39,683 nucleotides of DNA, from the NCBI GenBank assembly GCA_028290945.1, contig JAQGIV010000170.1:1-39683 (forward strand), written 5' to 3'. Positions 16,615 to 23,860 of the stretch are shown here, piece by piece (positions within the stretch are counted from its first letter, which is position 1; every line of letters starts with the position of its first letter). The position numbers and the translations under genes are program-made. The stretch comes from Phenylobacterium sp. GTDB taxonomy: Bacteria; Pseudomonadota; Alphaproteobacteria; Caulobacterales; Caulobacteraceae. The notes under the pieces were generated by a model. The model worked only from the letters and a program-made list of their open reading frames with translations, did not search any database and was not told the DNA's origin.

Positions 16615-17805
16615 ATGCGGCTGACGCAAGACAATATCCAGGCCGAGTTCATGCGCGCCGGCGGGCTGCAGCAGGCCGGCCGCGTCGCCGAGGCCGCGGC
16701 GCTGTGGGCCGAGATCGTCGCGGCGTCGCCGGGCAGCCCGGAGGCCCGCGCCAACCTGGGCGGGGCGCTCGTGGAGCTGGGCCGTTTCGCGGAGGCGCAG
16801 GCGGAGCTGCGGCGCGCGGTGGCGATGGCGCCGGACGCCGCCTGGGCGCACGCGGGTCTCGGACGGCTGCATCTGCTCACCCACAGCTGGGCGGCGGCGG
16901 AGGCGGCCTATGCGGCGGCGCTGGCCTTGGCGCCGGACGACCCGAAGATCCGCCTGGCGCTCGGCCAGCTTTGCCTGATGCTGGGCGACTATGCCCGCGG
17001 CTGGCCGCTCTACGAGGCGCGCAGCGAGGCGCCCAGCCAGAACGCCCCGCGCCTGAACCTGCCCAACGAATGGCGCGGCGAGCCCTTGGCCGGCAAGCGG
17101 CTGTTGATCTGGCCCGAGCAGGGCTATGGCGACCAGCTCCAGTTCGCCCGCTTCGCGCCGGTGCTGCAGGCGGCGGGCGCCGCGGTGACGCTGGTGGCGC
17201 CGCCCGAGCTCACCGCCCTGTTCGCCGGCCTCGGCGTCGAGGTGATGGAACAGCAGGCCGGGCCGATGACCCTGCCGACGCCGGACTATTGGAGCCTGCT
17301 GCTCTCCATCCCCGGTCGGCTGGGGACCACGCTCGAGACGATCCCGGCCGCGCCCTACCTGACCGTCCCGCAGGATCGCCGCGCCCGGTGGGCCGGCCAT
17401 GCGCCGCCGGGCGCGGTCGGCGTCGTCTGGCGCGGCCGGGCGACGGCGGGCAACACCCACCGCTCGCTGGCGTCGCTGGCGGCGCTCGCACCGCTGGCCG
17501 CGGCCGGGGCGACGCTGGTCGACCTCAGCGAGCCGCTGGGCGACTTCGCGGACCTCGCCGCGGTGATCGACCAGCTCGACCTGCTGGTCACCGTCGACAC
17601 CGCCGCGGCCCACCTGGCCGGCGCGCTCGGCAAGCCGTGCTGGGTGCTGCTGCCCTGGTTCCGCAGCGACTGGCGCTGGCTCGCCGGCCGCGACGACAGC
17701 CCCTGGTATCCCTCGGTCCGGCTGTTCCGGCAGCCGGCGTTCGGGGACTGGGATGGGGCGATTTCGGCGCTGGCCGCCGCCTATGCCGCACAATTCCGCA
17801 GTTGA
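16615..17805 (+). CDS. TPR-glycosyltransferase protein (paralogue 2)
   Basis: A 396-residue paralogue of the preceding gene. It has three TPR-like units in residues 10-140 (GRVAEAAALWAEIVAASPGS, GRFAEAQAELRRAVAMAPDA, WAAAEAAYAAALALAPDD), then NEWRGEPLAGKRLLIWPEQG with GYGDQLQFARF (170-180), and the C-terminal VDTAAAHLAGALGKPCWVLLP with SDWRWLAGRDDSPWYPSVRLF. It was probably formed by duplication and inversion of its neighbour. Cellular acceptor unknown: flagellin, other proteins or a surface glycan are all possible. The stop overlaps the -35 element of the tRNA-Arg promoter. Confidence 0.8.
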   Translation: MRLTQDNIQAEFMRAGGLQQAGRVAEAAALWAEIVAASPGSPEARANLGGALVELGRFAEAQAELRRAVAMAPDAAWAHAGLGRLHLLTHSWAAAEAAYAAALALAPDDPKIRLALGQLCLMLGDYARGWPLYEARSEAPSQNAPRLNLPNEWRGEPLAGKRLLIWPEQGYGDQLQFARFAPVLQAAGAAVTLVAPPELTALFAGLGVEVMEQQAGPMTLPTPDYWSLLLSIPGRLGTTLETIPAAPYLTVPQDRRARWAGHAPPGAVGVVWRGRATAGNTHRSLASLAALAPLAAAGATLVDLSEPLGDFADLAAVIDQLDLLVTVDTAAAHLAGALGKPCWVLLPWFRSDWRWLAGRDDSPWYPSVRLFRQPAFGDWDGAISALAAAYAAQFRS

Positions 17806-17830
17806 AACCGCCCGCGCCGGTCGCTAGAAC
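17802..17830 (+). promoter_or_regulatory. Promoter of tRNA-Arg
   Basis: TTGAAAC at 17802-17808, 14 bases, then GCTAGAAC at 17823-17830. The second half matches the Caulobacter housekeeping -10 pattern GCTANAWC in every fixed position, and the spacing is within the known 10-14 range. Transcription would start near 17836-17838, just before the tRNA at 17855. The -35 element overlaps the stop codon of the upstream gene. Confidence 0.7.
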
Positions 17831-17854
17831 CCGCCCCTCGCCGCAAGGCGCTGC

Positions 17855-17931
17855 GCGCCCGTAGCTCAGCTGGATAGAGCATCAGACTACGAATCTGAGG
17901 GTCGGACGTTCGAATCGTTCCGGGCGCGCCA
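17855..17931 (+). tRNA. tRNA-Arg (anticodon ACG)
   Basis: A complete 77-nt cloverleaf with encoded CCA. The acceptor stem pairs GCGCCCG (17855-17861) with CGGGCGC (17921-17927), G is the discriminator base, and CCA is at 17929-17931. The D arm is GCTCAGCTGGATAGAGC, the anticodon stem TCAGA/TCTGA encloses the loop CTACGAA with anticodon ACG at 17889-17891 (34-36), and the T arm is GGACG-TTCGAAT-CGTTC. It reads CGU/CGC/CGA when A34 is deaminated to inosine. Confidence 0.97.
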
Positions 17932-18005
17932 TTTTCTCGGTATTAGGTAGCAAGCGCACCAGAGGTGCGGCTGCTCTAAGTCGCTGTTCGCGCTATGTTT
18001 TTCGG

Positions 18006-18194
18006 ATGGCAAACAGCCATCCTCCCGCTCCAACCCGACGTCAACGGTCCCTTGCGTTCACGCGCGGCGGCCGGCTTTTCCAGATCGCGTCTGGTCCCAA
18101 CGGGTACGTTGGCTACTGCAACGGCAGAGTCGTCGCCAACGGTGCCGATCGCGGAAGCGTCGCTGCCGCCCTCATTCGATCTACTTCGATGTGA
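18006..18194 (+). CDS. Small hypothetical protein, 62 residues
   Basis: A short basic protein with a sensible composition: residues 17-60 (AFTRGGRLFQIASGPNGYVG, then YCNGRVVANGADRGSVAAALI) look like a small beta-rich domain. No known family is recognised. It starts 74 nt after the tRNA and its 3' end overlaps the convergent zinc-ribbon gene by 14 nt. The local base composition is lower in GC than the flanking genes. The start is an ATG without a clear ribosome-binding site, so the gene is tentative. Confidence 0.45.
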   Translation: MANSHPPAPTRRQRSLAFTRGGRLFQIASGPNGYVGYCNGRVVANGADRGSVAAALIRSTSM

Positions 18195-18471
18195 CGTAGT
18201 CCGTATCGACAAAGTTGCACGCTCCACAGGTCCGCGTCACGTCCTTCGCGCCCATGTCGCCGAATGGGCCATTCGAGCGAATCGACTTGGTCACACGGAA
18301 TTCAAGAGCGCCGCAGGCGGGGCAGGCCTGACCTGGAGCCCGCGCAAGGCGTGCTTCAAGTTCGGCTATGCGCTTCTCCAGCGCATCGACCCGCGCAGGC
18401 GTCTCTTGGACCCGCTTCCAGATCGGGATTTTGTCGAGGAGGGCGAGGATGTCGCCGGTCACGCCAGCCAT
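18181..18471 (-). CDS. Coiled-coil and zinc-ribbon small protein
   Basis: A 96-residue protein. Residues 17-46 are a heptad-patterned helix (WKRVQETPARVDALEKRIAE), and residues 50-86 hold two CxxC pairs, CPAC near 50-53 and CGAC near 82-85, which would bind one zinc ion. The pattern resembles small zinc-ribbon proteins carried by phages and mobile elements, but no specific family or function can be named. It starts 1 nt after the stop of the YodC-like gene, so the two form an operon. Confidence 0.65.
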   Translation of the reverse strand: MAGVTGDILALLDKIPIWKRVQETPARVDALEKRIAELEARLARAPGQACPACGALEFRVTKSIRSNGPFGDMGAKDVTRTCGACNFVDTDYVTSK

Positions 18472-18472
18472 G

Positions 18473-18658
18473 TCAGTCGGGCTTCACGACGGTTTCGATC
18501 GGGAACACGCTTTCGTTCGGCTCAAACTTCGAATTGAACCACGAGCACCAGACACTTGGCGCACCGGTCATATGGACCTCACCGACGTTTGTGACCGTCA
18601 TGAGCGGACCACCCGACTTCAGGCGGACGATGTCGCCCTTCTTGAATTCATCAGCCAT
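18473..18658 (-). CDS. YodC/DUF2158 family protein
   Basis: A 61-residue protein with the DUF2158 signature: FKKGDIVRLKSGGPLMTV at the start, then the middle GEVHMTGAPSVWCSWFN and the terminal FEPNESVFPIETV. These are SH3-like small proteins of unknown function. The ATG at 18658 is selected because GAGGAGG stands 5-6 nt upstream; a longer in-frame reading up to 18865 has unlike composition and no start signal. First gene of a two-gene operon with the zinc-ribbon gene. Confidence 0.82.
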   Translation of the reverse strand: MADEFKKGDIVRLKSGGPLMTVTNVGEVHMTGAPSVWCSWFNSKFEPNESVFPIETVVKPD

Positions 18659-18848
18659 GCTGGCCTCCTCAGAACCCAAAAAACTGGGCCGAGTCGGCGG
18701 CCGGAGTCCTGCTAGAAATCGTGGTCCGCTCTGCCCGGCGTGGCGATCTTCCGGGCCAGTAACCCTCGGCATCGGCCAAGCGCTTCGCCAAGCTTCTTGC
18801 ACGCGACTAGCCAATAGGCAGCGCCACGGGCGCCGGTCCGACCTCATC

Positions 18849-18865
18849 TTGCCAAATTTTGCCAA
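18849..18865 (+). promoter_or_regulatory. Direct repeats upstream of the toxin-antitoxin operon
   Basis: TTGCCAA occurs at 18849-18855 and again at 18859-18865, 10 bp apart, one helical turn. They lie 18-34 nt before the antitoxin ATG at 18883, where an autorepressing ParD-ParE complex would be expected to bind. The role is inferred from position only. The rest of 18659-18848 shows no gene. Confidence 0.35.
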
Positions 18866-18882
18866 TCGCGTAGTCTGACACC

Positions 18883-19122
18883 ATGACCACCATGAACATC
18901 TCCCTGCCGGAGTCGCTCAAGTCCTTCGTGGACGAGCAGGTCGCGGGACGTGGCTATGGCACCAGCAGCGAATACATCCGCGAACTGATCCGTCGCGACC
19001 AGGGCCGGCAACACCTTCGGGGCCTGCTCCTCGAAGGCGCGTCATCGCGGTCTTTGGGCCCGGCAGACCCGGCCTATCTGGACAGCCTTCGGGCGCGAGC
19101 GCGCGGCCGCAAGGCTGGATGA
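18883..19122 (+). CDS. parD: ParD-like antitoxin
   Basis: A 79-residue ribbon-helix-helix antitoxin of type II systems. The N-terminal strand MNISLPESLKSFVDEQVAGR and the helices with YGTSSEYIRELIRRDQGRQ form the ParD/CopG DNA-binding dimer; the disordered C-terminal part would wrap around the toxin. The ATG at 18883 is used; another Met at codon 4 is equally usable. The stop overlaps the toxin ATG (ATGA, 19119-19122), the normal arrangement for translational coupling. It probably represses its own promoter through the direct repeats upstream. Confidence 0.9.
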   Translation: MTTMNISLPESLKSFVDEQVAGRGYGTSSEYIRELIRRDQGRQHLRGLLLEGASSRSLGPADPAYLDSLRARARGRKAG

Positions 19123-19445
19123 CGAGCAAGCCGCCGATCCTGCGCGAGCTTGCCCGCCGCGATATCGAAGCCGCCGTAGATTTCTACGCCGTCGAGGCCG
19201 GCGAACACCTGGCCCTTCGCTTCGTGGACGCCCTGGAGGGCGCTCTTCGGACGATTGGGCAGCATCCCGCGGCGGGATCGCCGAGGTTGGGCCAGGAACT
19301 CGACCTGCCCGGACTGCGCGCCCACGTCGTGAAGGGCTTCCCGTACCTGGTCTGCTATGTCGAGCAGCAAGATCATGTGGATATTTGGCGGTTGCTTCAC
19401 GGTCATCGAGACATCCCGGAATGGCTCCAAGAGCCCGATAGCTGA
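19119..19445 (+). CDS. parE: ParE-like toxin (RelE/ParE superfamily)
   Basis: A 108-residue toxin with the ParE fold pattern: LARRDIEAAVDFYAVEAGEHL, FVDALEGALRTIGQHPAAGSP, LPGLRAHVVKGFPYLVCYV and the terminal VDIWRLLHGHRDIPEWL, where the LLHGHRDI segment is typical of ParE. Members poison DNA gyrase or, less often, cleave mRNA. It is complete, so the pair may be active. It ends 23 nt before a convergent hypothetical gene. Confidence 0.9.
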   Translation: MTSKPPILRELARRDIEAAVDFYAVEAGEHLALRFVDALEGALRTIGQHPAAGSPRLGQELDLPGLRAHVVKGFPYLVCYVEQQDHVDIWRLLHGHRDIPEWLQEPDS

Positions 19446-19468
19446 GGGGTAGGCGGAGCCGGCGCGGC

Positions 19469-19708
19469 CTAGTCGCGGCTCGGCGATCGGCTGCGGTCGC
19501 GGCGGGGCCGGGCGTCGTCGTCTTCGGCCGCGGCCGCATCGGCCTGGTCCTGGGCGAGTTGGGCGGCGACCAGCTCGGCGGTGGTGGCCAGGGCCAGCCA
19601 GGTGGCCTCGACCCGCAGCAGGCTGGCGCGAAGCTCGGGGGTGAGGGCGTGCTCGGCGGCTTGGCGGGCCGCCGCGGCTCTTTCGCGGTACTGGGACGGG
19701 GAGTTCAA
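19469..19708 (-). CDS. Small alanine-rich helical protein
   Basis: A 79-residue protein beginning LNSPSQYRERAAAARQAAEHA and continuing with a long helix (LRASLLRVEATWLALATTAE), ending in an acidic then basic tail (AEDDDARPRRDRSRSPSRD). The pattern YRERAAxARxxAE is frequent in short uncharacterised alphaproteobacterial proteins. A TTG at 19708 is chosen because GGAG lies 6 nt upstream; a second TTG at 19720 is possible. Function unknown. Confidence 0.55.
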   Translation of the reverse strand: MNSPSQYRERAAAARQAAEHALTPELRASLLRVEATWLALATTAELVAAQLAQDQADAAAAEDDDARPRRDRSRSPSRD

Positions 19709-19843
19709 TGGCGGCTCCAACAGGCGGGAGCACGCAGGTCTCTCAGCGGCCGGCGCCCTGAAAGTCTGGCCGGCTGTGCAATCTAGAAGCCGTAGCCGCC
19801 TATCGGGTTCCGCGAAATCGGGCGCTGTCGCCCGGCCCAGGGA

Positions 19844-21052
19844 TCAAGCGCGGCGCCGCTCCAGGTCGCGGGCGATCTGGTCGATGACGGGCGCCCAGTC
19901 GCCGGGCGTCTGCTGCCGGTAGAGGCGCATGGTCGGGTACCAGGGGCTGTCGCTGCGGGTGGTCAGCCAGCGCCAGTCGGCGTGCAGGCGTGGGATCAGG
20001 GTCCACGTGGGCTTGCCCATGGCGCCGGCCAAATGCGCCACCGAGGTGTCGATGGAGATCACCAAGTCGAGGCCCTCGACGATGGCGGCGGTGTCGGCGA
20101 AGTCGGCGACGCCGGTGTCCTCCGGATGCAGGCTGCGGGCGCCCAGGTCCAGCAGGCGCCGGGCCAGCGCGTCGGGCACGTTCTTGTTGCCGGCGTTGAA
20201 GCCGGTGGGGCTGGCGCGCCAGGCGATGCCGACCCCGCCGCCCGGCTGGGTCCAGCGCGCGCGCCGGTCCGGCGGGGCCGAGAGGTAGGGCGCGCTGGGC
20301 AGGGTCGCCAGCGTCACGCCGAGCGGGCCGGGGACCGAGAAGTAGCGGCTCCAGAAATCGTAGGGGCGGATGTTCACCGAGGCGCCGCGCGGGGCGGGCA
20401 CGATCTCGTCGACGCCGGTGGCGCGGGCCAGGAGGTCGACCAGCGGCGGGCGGCAGCCCAGCGCCACGTGGGCCGCGCCGCGCGCCTTCAGGCCCTGGGC
20501 GAAGCGGGCGAACTGGATCTGGTCGCCCAGGCCCTGCTCGTACCAGATGAGGATCGAGCGGCCGGCCAGGTCCTCGCCGCGCCACTCCGGGAAGGAGACG
20601 TTGATCGGCGGGATCACGTCGGGATGCAGCGGGACGCGGGCCTCCATCAGCGGCCAGGCCTCCGTCCAGCGGCCGACCAGCAGCAGCAGGCCGCCCAGCG
20701 CCAGCCGCAGGCTGTTGGCGCCGGGCTCGAACGACAGGCCGGCGCGGAACTCGGTCTCGGCGCGGCCATAGTCGCCGATCTCGCGGTAGAGGTTGCCCGA
20801 CAGGCGGCGCAGCTCGGCGGCCTGCGGCCGGTTCTGGATGGCCAGCGACAGCCAGCGCTCGGCCTCCTTGAAGCGGCCGACCTCGGTCAGGCACAGTCCC
20901 AGGTTGGCGGCGATGTTCAGCGTCACCGCGCGCCGGGCCAGCCGGCCATAGGCCTCGGCCGCACCCGCGAAGTCGCCGGCCCTCTGCAGCTCGGAGGCGC
21001 GGGCGAACAGCGGGTCGGTCTCGGGGGCGGCAGGGGGTCTGGTCTTGCTCAA
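19844..21052 (-). CDS. TPR-glycosyltransferase protein (paralogue 3)
   Basis: A 402-residue paralogue of the proteins at 15518 and 16615. Residues 12-150 are TPR-like (LFARASELQRAGDFAGAAEA, VGRFKEAERWLSLAIQNRPQ, IGDYGRAETEFRAGLSFEPG); then FPEWRGEDLAGRSILIWYEQ and GLGDQIQFARF, and the C-terminal SIDTSVAHLAGAMGKPTW with ADWRWLTTRSDSPWYPTMRLY. Compared with its paralogues the loop reads YEQGLGDQ rather than PEQGYGDQ. It starts at TTG 21052, as no ATG or GTG fits before the first TPR. It is divergent from the GT4 gene at 21125 and may begin the surface-glycan region. Confidence 0.8.
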   Translation of the reverse strand: MSKTRPPAAPETDPLFARASELQRAGDFAGAAEAYGRLARRAVTLNIAANLGLCLTEVGRFKEAERWLSLAIQNRPQAAELRRLSGNLYREIGDYGRAETEFRAGLSFEPGANSLRLALGGLLLLVGRWTEAWPLMEARVPLHPDVIPPINVSFPEWRGEDLAGRSILIWYEQGLGDQIQFARFAQGLKARGAAHVALGCRPPLVDLLARATGVDEIVPAPRGASVNIRPYDFWSRYFSVPGPLGVTLATLPSAPYLSAPPDRRARWTQPGGGVGIAWRASPTGFNAGNKNVPDALARRLLDLGARSLHPEDTGVADFADTAAIVEGLDLVISIDTSVAHLAGAMGKPTWTLIPRLHADWRWLTTRSDSPWYPTMRLYRQQTPGDWAPVIDQIARDLERRRA

Positions 21053-21124
21053 GGCGGCTTCGCGTCTCTCGTCTTCGGAATCGACCGTGCTATCTAGCCG
21101 ACATCTTGTGGAGCGGGGAGCGAC

Positions 21125-22786
21125 GTGGCGAGCCGGTTGTCCATCCTGCACCCGGCCGGCGCGCTGGCCACCAAGGCCAACCCGTTCGGCAAGGACGTGG
21201 CCAACCTGCAGCTGTTCCGCGCGCTGGCCCGGCACGGCGGCTTCGAGCAGCTCGACATCCTCAGCCAGCGGCAGATGGACGAGGCCGACCTGCGCGCCGC
21301 GCTGTTCGACGGCGAGGCCTCGGCCACCCGCATCGCCACGGGCTCGGTGATCAACACCGCCCTGCCCTCGGCCTCGGGGACCCTGCTGCGCGGCCAGCCG
21401 GACCTCTACGACATCGCCTGGCTGCGGCGCACCCAGGCGGGCGATACCGCCTACAGCCTGGTGGGCCTGGTCCACACCATCGCCCCGCCGTTCATGCGCC
21501 AGATCATCTCCATGGCCTCGGTAGGGCCGGTGCAGCCGTGGGACGCGGTGGTCTGCACCTCGCCCAGCGTGCGCGACGCGGTGCAGGCGATGTTCGAGCG
21601 CTGGGGCCAGCACCTGGCCGAGCGCACCGGGGGCCAGCCGCCGCCGCGGCCGCAGTTGCCGATCCTGCCGCTGGGGGTGGACGGCCCGGGGCTGGCGGCG
21701 CTGGCCGACCGGCCGGACGCGCGGGCCCGGCGGCGCGCGGCGCTGGGGCTCGCGGAGGACGACATCCTGGCGCTGTGGGTCGGGCGGCTGTCGTTCTTCG
21801 AGAAGGCCTTCCCGCAGCCGATGTTCCGCGCCCTGCAGCGGGCGGCGCAGGACACCGGCGCGAAGATCACCTTCGCCCTGGCCGGCTGGTTCCCCACCGA
21901 GCTCGACCGCGGCCGCTACGAGCAGGCGGCCAGGGCCTGCGCGCCGGACGTCACCATCCGCTTCCTGGACGGCAACGACGCGACGCTGGTGGGCGAGCTG
22001 TGGGCCGCCTCCGACCTGTTCCTCAGCCTGGTGGACAACATCCAGGAGACCTTCGGCATCACGCCGCTGGAGGCCATGGCGGCCGGCCTGCCGGTGGTGG
22101 CCAGCGACTGGGACGGCTATCGCTACACCCTGCGCGACGGGGTGGAGGCCTTCCTGGTCCCGACGCTGGGCGGGCCCGCGGGCGTGCTTGGACCCACCAT
22201 GGTCGGTCGCCACGTCTTCGAGATCGACAGCTACCAGACCTTCGTCGGCACGGTGGCGCAGTTCACGGCGGTGCATGTGGGCAAGGCGGCCGCAGCCATT
22301 GCCGCCCTGATCGGCGATCCGCAGCTGCGGCGGAAGATGGGCGCAGCCGGCCGCGCGCGGGTGGCCGGGAGCTTCGACTGGCCGGTGGTGGTGGCCGCTT
22401 ACCGGGCGCTGATCGACGAGCTGGCCGCCATCCGGACCGCAGCTCCGCCCGCCGCGCCGCGCCGCGCCCATCCGGTGAAGGGCGATCCGTTCAAGGAGTT
22501 CGCGGGCTTTCCCACGGGGACGCTCAGCCTCGACATGGCGCTCTCCGTGCCGGCCGGCGTCGGCCCGGGCGACGTGCGCAAGACCGCCGACATCGAGCTC
22601 GACCAGGCGTTCGGATATTGGCGGGCGACCCTGGAGGAGTGCGCCGAGGTGGTGCGCCGCGTCGAGGCGGGGGAGGCCAGGACCGTGCGCGAGGTCCTGC
22701 TGGGGGTGGCGCCGGACCGCCGCCCGACCGTCGAGCTGGGCGTCATGTGGCTGGCCAAGCAGGGCTTCCTCGACTGGCTCAGCTAG
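21125..22786 (+). CDS. GT4 family glycosyltransferase with C-terminal extension
   Basis: A 553-residue cytoplasmic enzyme. The N-terminal Rossmann half starts at residue 4 (RLSILHPAGALATKANPFG), and the C-terminal half has WVGRLSFFEKAF, the donor-binding ETFGITPLEAMAAGLPVV with the Glu-x7-Glu pair at 308 and 316, and the WDGYRYTLRDGVEAFLV loop. Residues from about 430 form an extra domain of about 125 residues of unknown fold that is not part of normal GT4 enzymes. Translation starts at GTG 21125 with GGGGAG just upstream. The sugar and acceptor are not known. It stands 72 nt from the divergent TPR-glycosyltransferase gene. Confidence 0.85.
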   Translation: MASRLSILHPAGALATKANPFGKDVANLQLFRALARHGGFEQLDILSQRQMDEADLRAALFDGEASATRIATGSVINTALPSASGTLLRGQPDLYDIAWLRRTQAGDTAYSLVGLVHTIAPPFMRQIISMASVGPVQPWDAVVCTSPSVRDAVQAMFERWGQHLAERTGGQPPPRPQLPILPLGVDGPGLAALADRPDARARRRAALGLAEDDILALWVGRLSFFEKAFPQPMFRALQRAAQDTGAKITFALAGWFPTELDRGRYEQAARACAPDVTIRFLDGNDATLVGELWAASDLFLSLVDNIQETFGITPLEAMAAGLPVVASDWDGYRYTLRDGVEAFLVPTLGGPAGVLGPTMVGRHVFEIDSYQTFVGTVAQFTAVHVGKAAAAIAALIGDPQLRRKMGAAGRARVAGSFDWPVVVAAYRALIDELAAIRTAAPPAAPRRAHPVKGDPFKEFAGFPTGTLSLDMALSVPAGVGPGDVRKTADIELDQAFGYWRATLEECAEVVRRVEAGEARTVREVLLGVAPDRRPTVELGVMWLAKQGFLDWLS

Positions 22787-22880
22787 TTTCGGGCGGCGCG
22801 GCGCCACCAATCGACCCGCTCCCGCGTTTCCTACGCTTGAGCCTCGCGGCGCGGGGCTGCGGCTGAAGGAGAGAGAAGAA

Positions 22881-23351
22881 ATGCGCCCAATGCTGTTCGC
22901 CGCCGGCCTGAGCCTGGCGGTCTGCGCCGCGTCGGCGGCCGAGGCCCGGTCGGGCTGCGAGGCCTATGCGCACGACCGCAAGGTCACCGGCACGGTGGTC
23001 GGCGCCCTGGGCGGCGGCCTGCTGGGCGCCGCCGTTGCGGGCCATGGGTCGAAGGGGACCGGCGCCCTGGTCGGCGCGGGCCTGGGCGCGGTGGTCGGCA
23101 ACCAGATGTCGCGGACCAGCTGCGACCACTACGCCTATCGCAGCTCGCGCCACCGCTACGCGCGGGCCTCCAGCCGCAGCTACTATCCGCCGGCTCCGGG
23201 CTATGCCGGGGCCTATGGCCAGAACGCCGCGGCCTATGCGCCGGCCGGCTATCCGCGCTACGCGGGCAGCTCGTCCTGCCACTATGTGAGCCGTCCCTAC
23301 TACGACCAGGCCGGGCGGCTGCTCTATGCCCCCATGCAGGTGTGTGAATAG
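22881..23351 (+). CDS. Exported glycine-zipper protein
   Basis: A 156-residue protein with a signal peptide (LFAAGLSLAVCAASAAEA). Residues 33-75 are a glycine zipper (GTVVGALGGGLLGAAVAG, GALVGAGLGAVVGNQ) of the kind found in 17-kDa surface antigen and Rick_17kDa-type envelope proteins, which insert in or pack against the outer membrane. The rest is Tyr/Ser/Ala-rich (YPPAPGYAGAYGQNAA) and ends with a Cys-containing segment. AAGGAGAG precedes the ATG. It is followed after 2 nt by a lipoprotein gene, so they form an operon; a structural envelope role is likely. Confidence 0.75.
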   Translation: MRPMLFAAGLSLAVCAASAAEARSGCEAYAHDRKVTGTVVGALGGGLLGAAVAGHGSKGTGALVGAGLGAVVGNQMSRTSCDHYAYRSSRHRYARASSRSYYPPAPGYAGAYGQNAAAYAPAGYPRYAGSSSCHYVSRPYYDQAGRLLYAPMQVCE

Positions 23352-23353
23352 CC

Positions 23354-23860
23354 ATGACCTCGAACAAGCTGATCGCCATCGCGGCGCTGGCCGCCCTGGG
23401 CCTCGCCGCCTGTGACAACACCGGCCGCGGCGCCGGCGCCGCGAGCGGCATCTGCAAGCCGTTCACCACCGCCGCCCAGACGACGACGACCGCGCCGAGC
23501 GCCATCCCCGGCGCCTCGCCGGGCGTGCTGCCGGCGGCGGGCGACCCCTCGGCCAACCTGGACGACTGCCTGCACCGCTGGGGCTATACGCTGGCCGCGT
23601 CATCGGACGCCGCCAACTTCGTGGCCGACGCGACCCTGGCCGCCTGCTCGACGGCGCTTTCGGCCTGGAACCAGCAGTCGCTGAGCGTCGACAACGGCGG
23701 CGGCGCGCTGCAGGCGCCCAGCCTGATGACCGGCCAGCCGACCAATCCGCTGGCCGAGCACCACGCCTTCGCCGAGCAACGGGCGCTGTTCTACGTGGTG
23801 CAGGCGAGGGCCGGCCACTGTGGACCGCCGCCGGCGGCGACGTCGACGACCAACCGCTAG
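23354..23860 (+). CDS. Putative lipoprotein of unknown function
   Basis: A 168-residue protein with a lipoprotein signal: short basic start, hydrophobic IAIAALAALG and the lipobox LAAC (Cys20). The mature part has a Thr/Ala/Pro linker and then a conserved-looking domain with DDCLHRWGYTLAAS, LAACSTALSAWNQQ and EQRALFYVVQARAGHCG; three more Cys could form disulfides. Family not recognised. It follows the glycine-zipper gene closely. Its stop codon overlaps the stop codon of the convergent glycosyltransferase within a single CTAG. Confidence 0.7.
   Translation: MTSNKLIAIAALAALGLAACDNTGRGAGAASGICKPFTTAAQTTTTAPSAIPGASPGVLPAAGDPSANLDDCLHRWGYTLAASSDAANFVADATLAACSTALSAWNQQSLSVDNGGGALQAPSLMTGQPTNPLAEHHAFAEQRALFYVVQARAGHCGPPPAATSTTNR

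Noticed and set aside
17855..19842. Integrase or attachment-site duplicate for a tRNA-borne island
   Set aside because: No second copy of the tRNA 3' end and no integrase or transposase gene was found by eye, so an intact mobile element is not claimed.
19847..22810. Very long open reading frames on the minus strand (up to 988 codons) continuing upstream of the third TPR gene
   Set aside because: Beyond 21052 the frame is antisense to the GT4 gene, has arginine/histidine/glycine-rich composition without domains, and has no start signal. High GC content makes such shadow frames common. The same applies to the 36659-38425 extension of the sulfotransferase frame.
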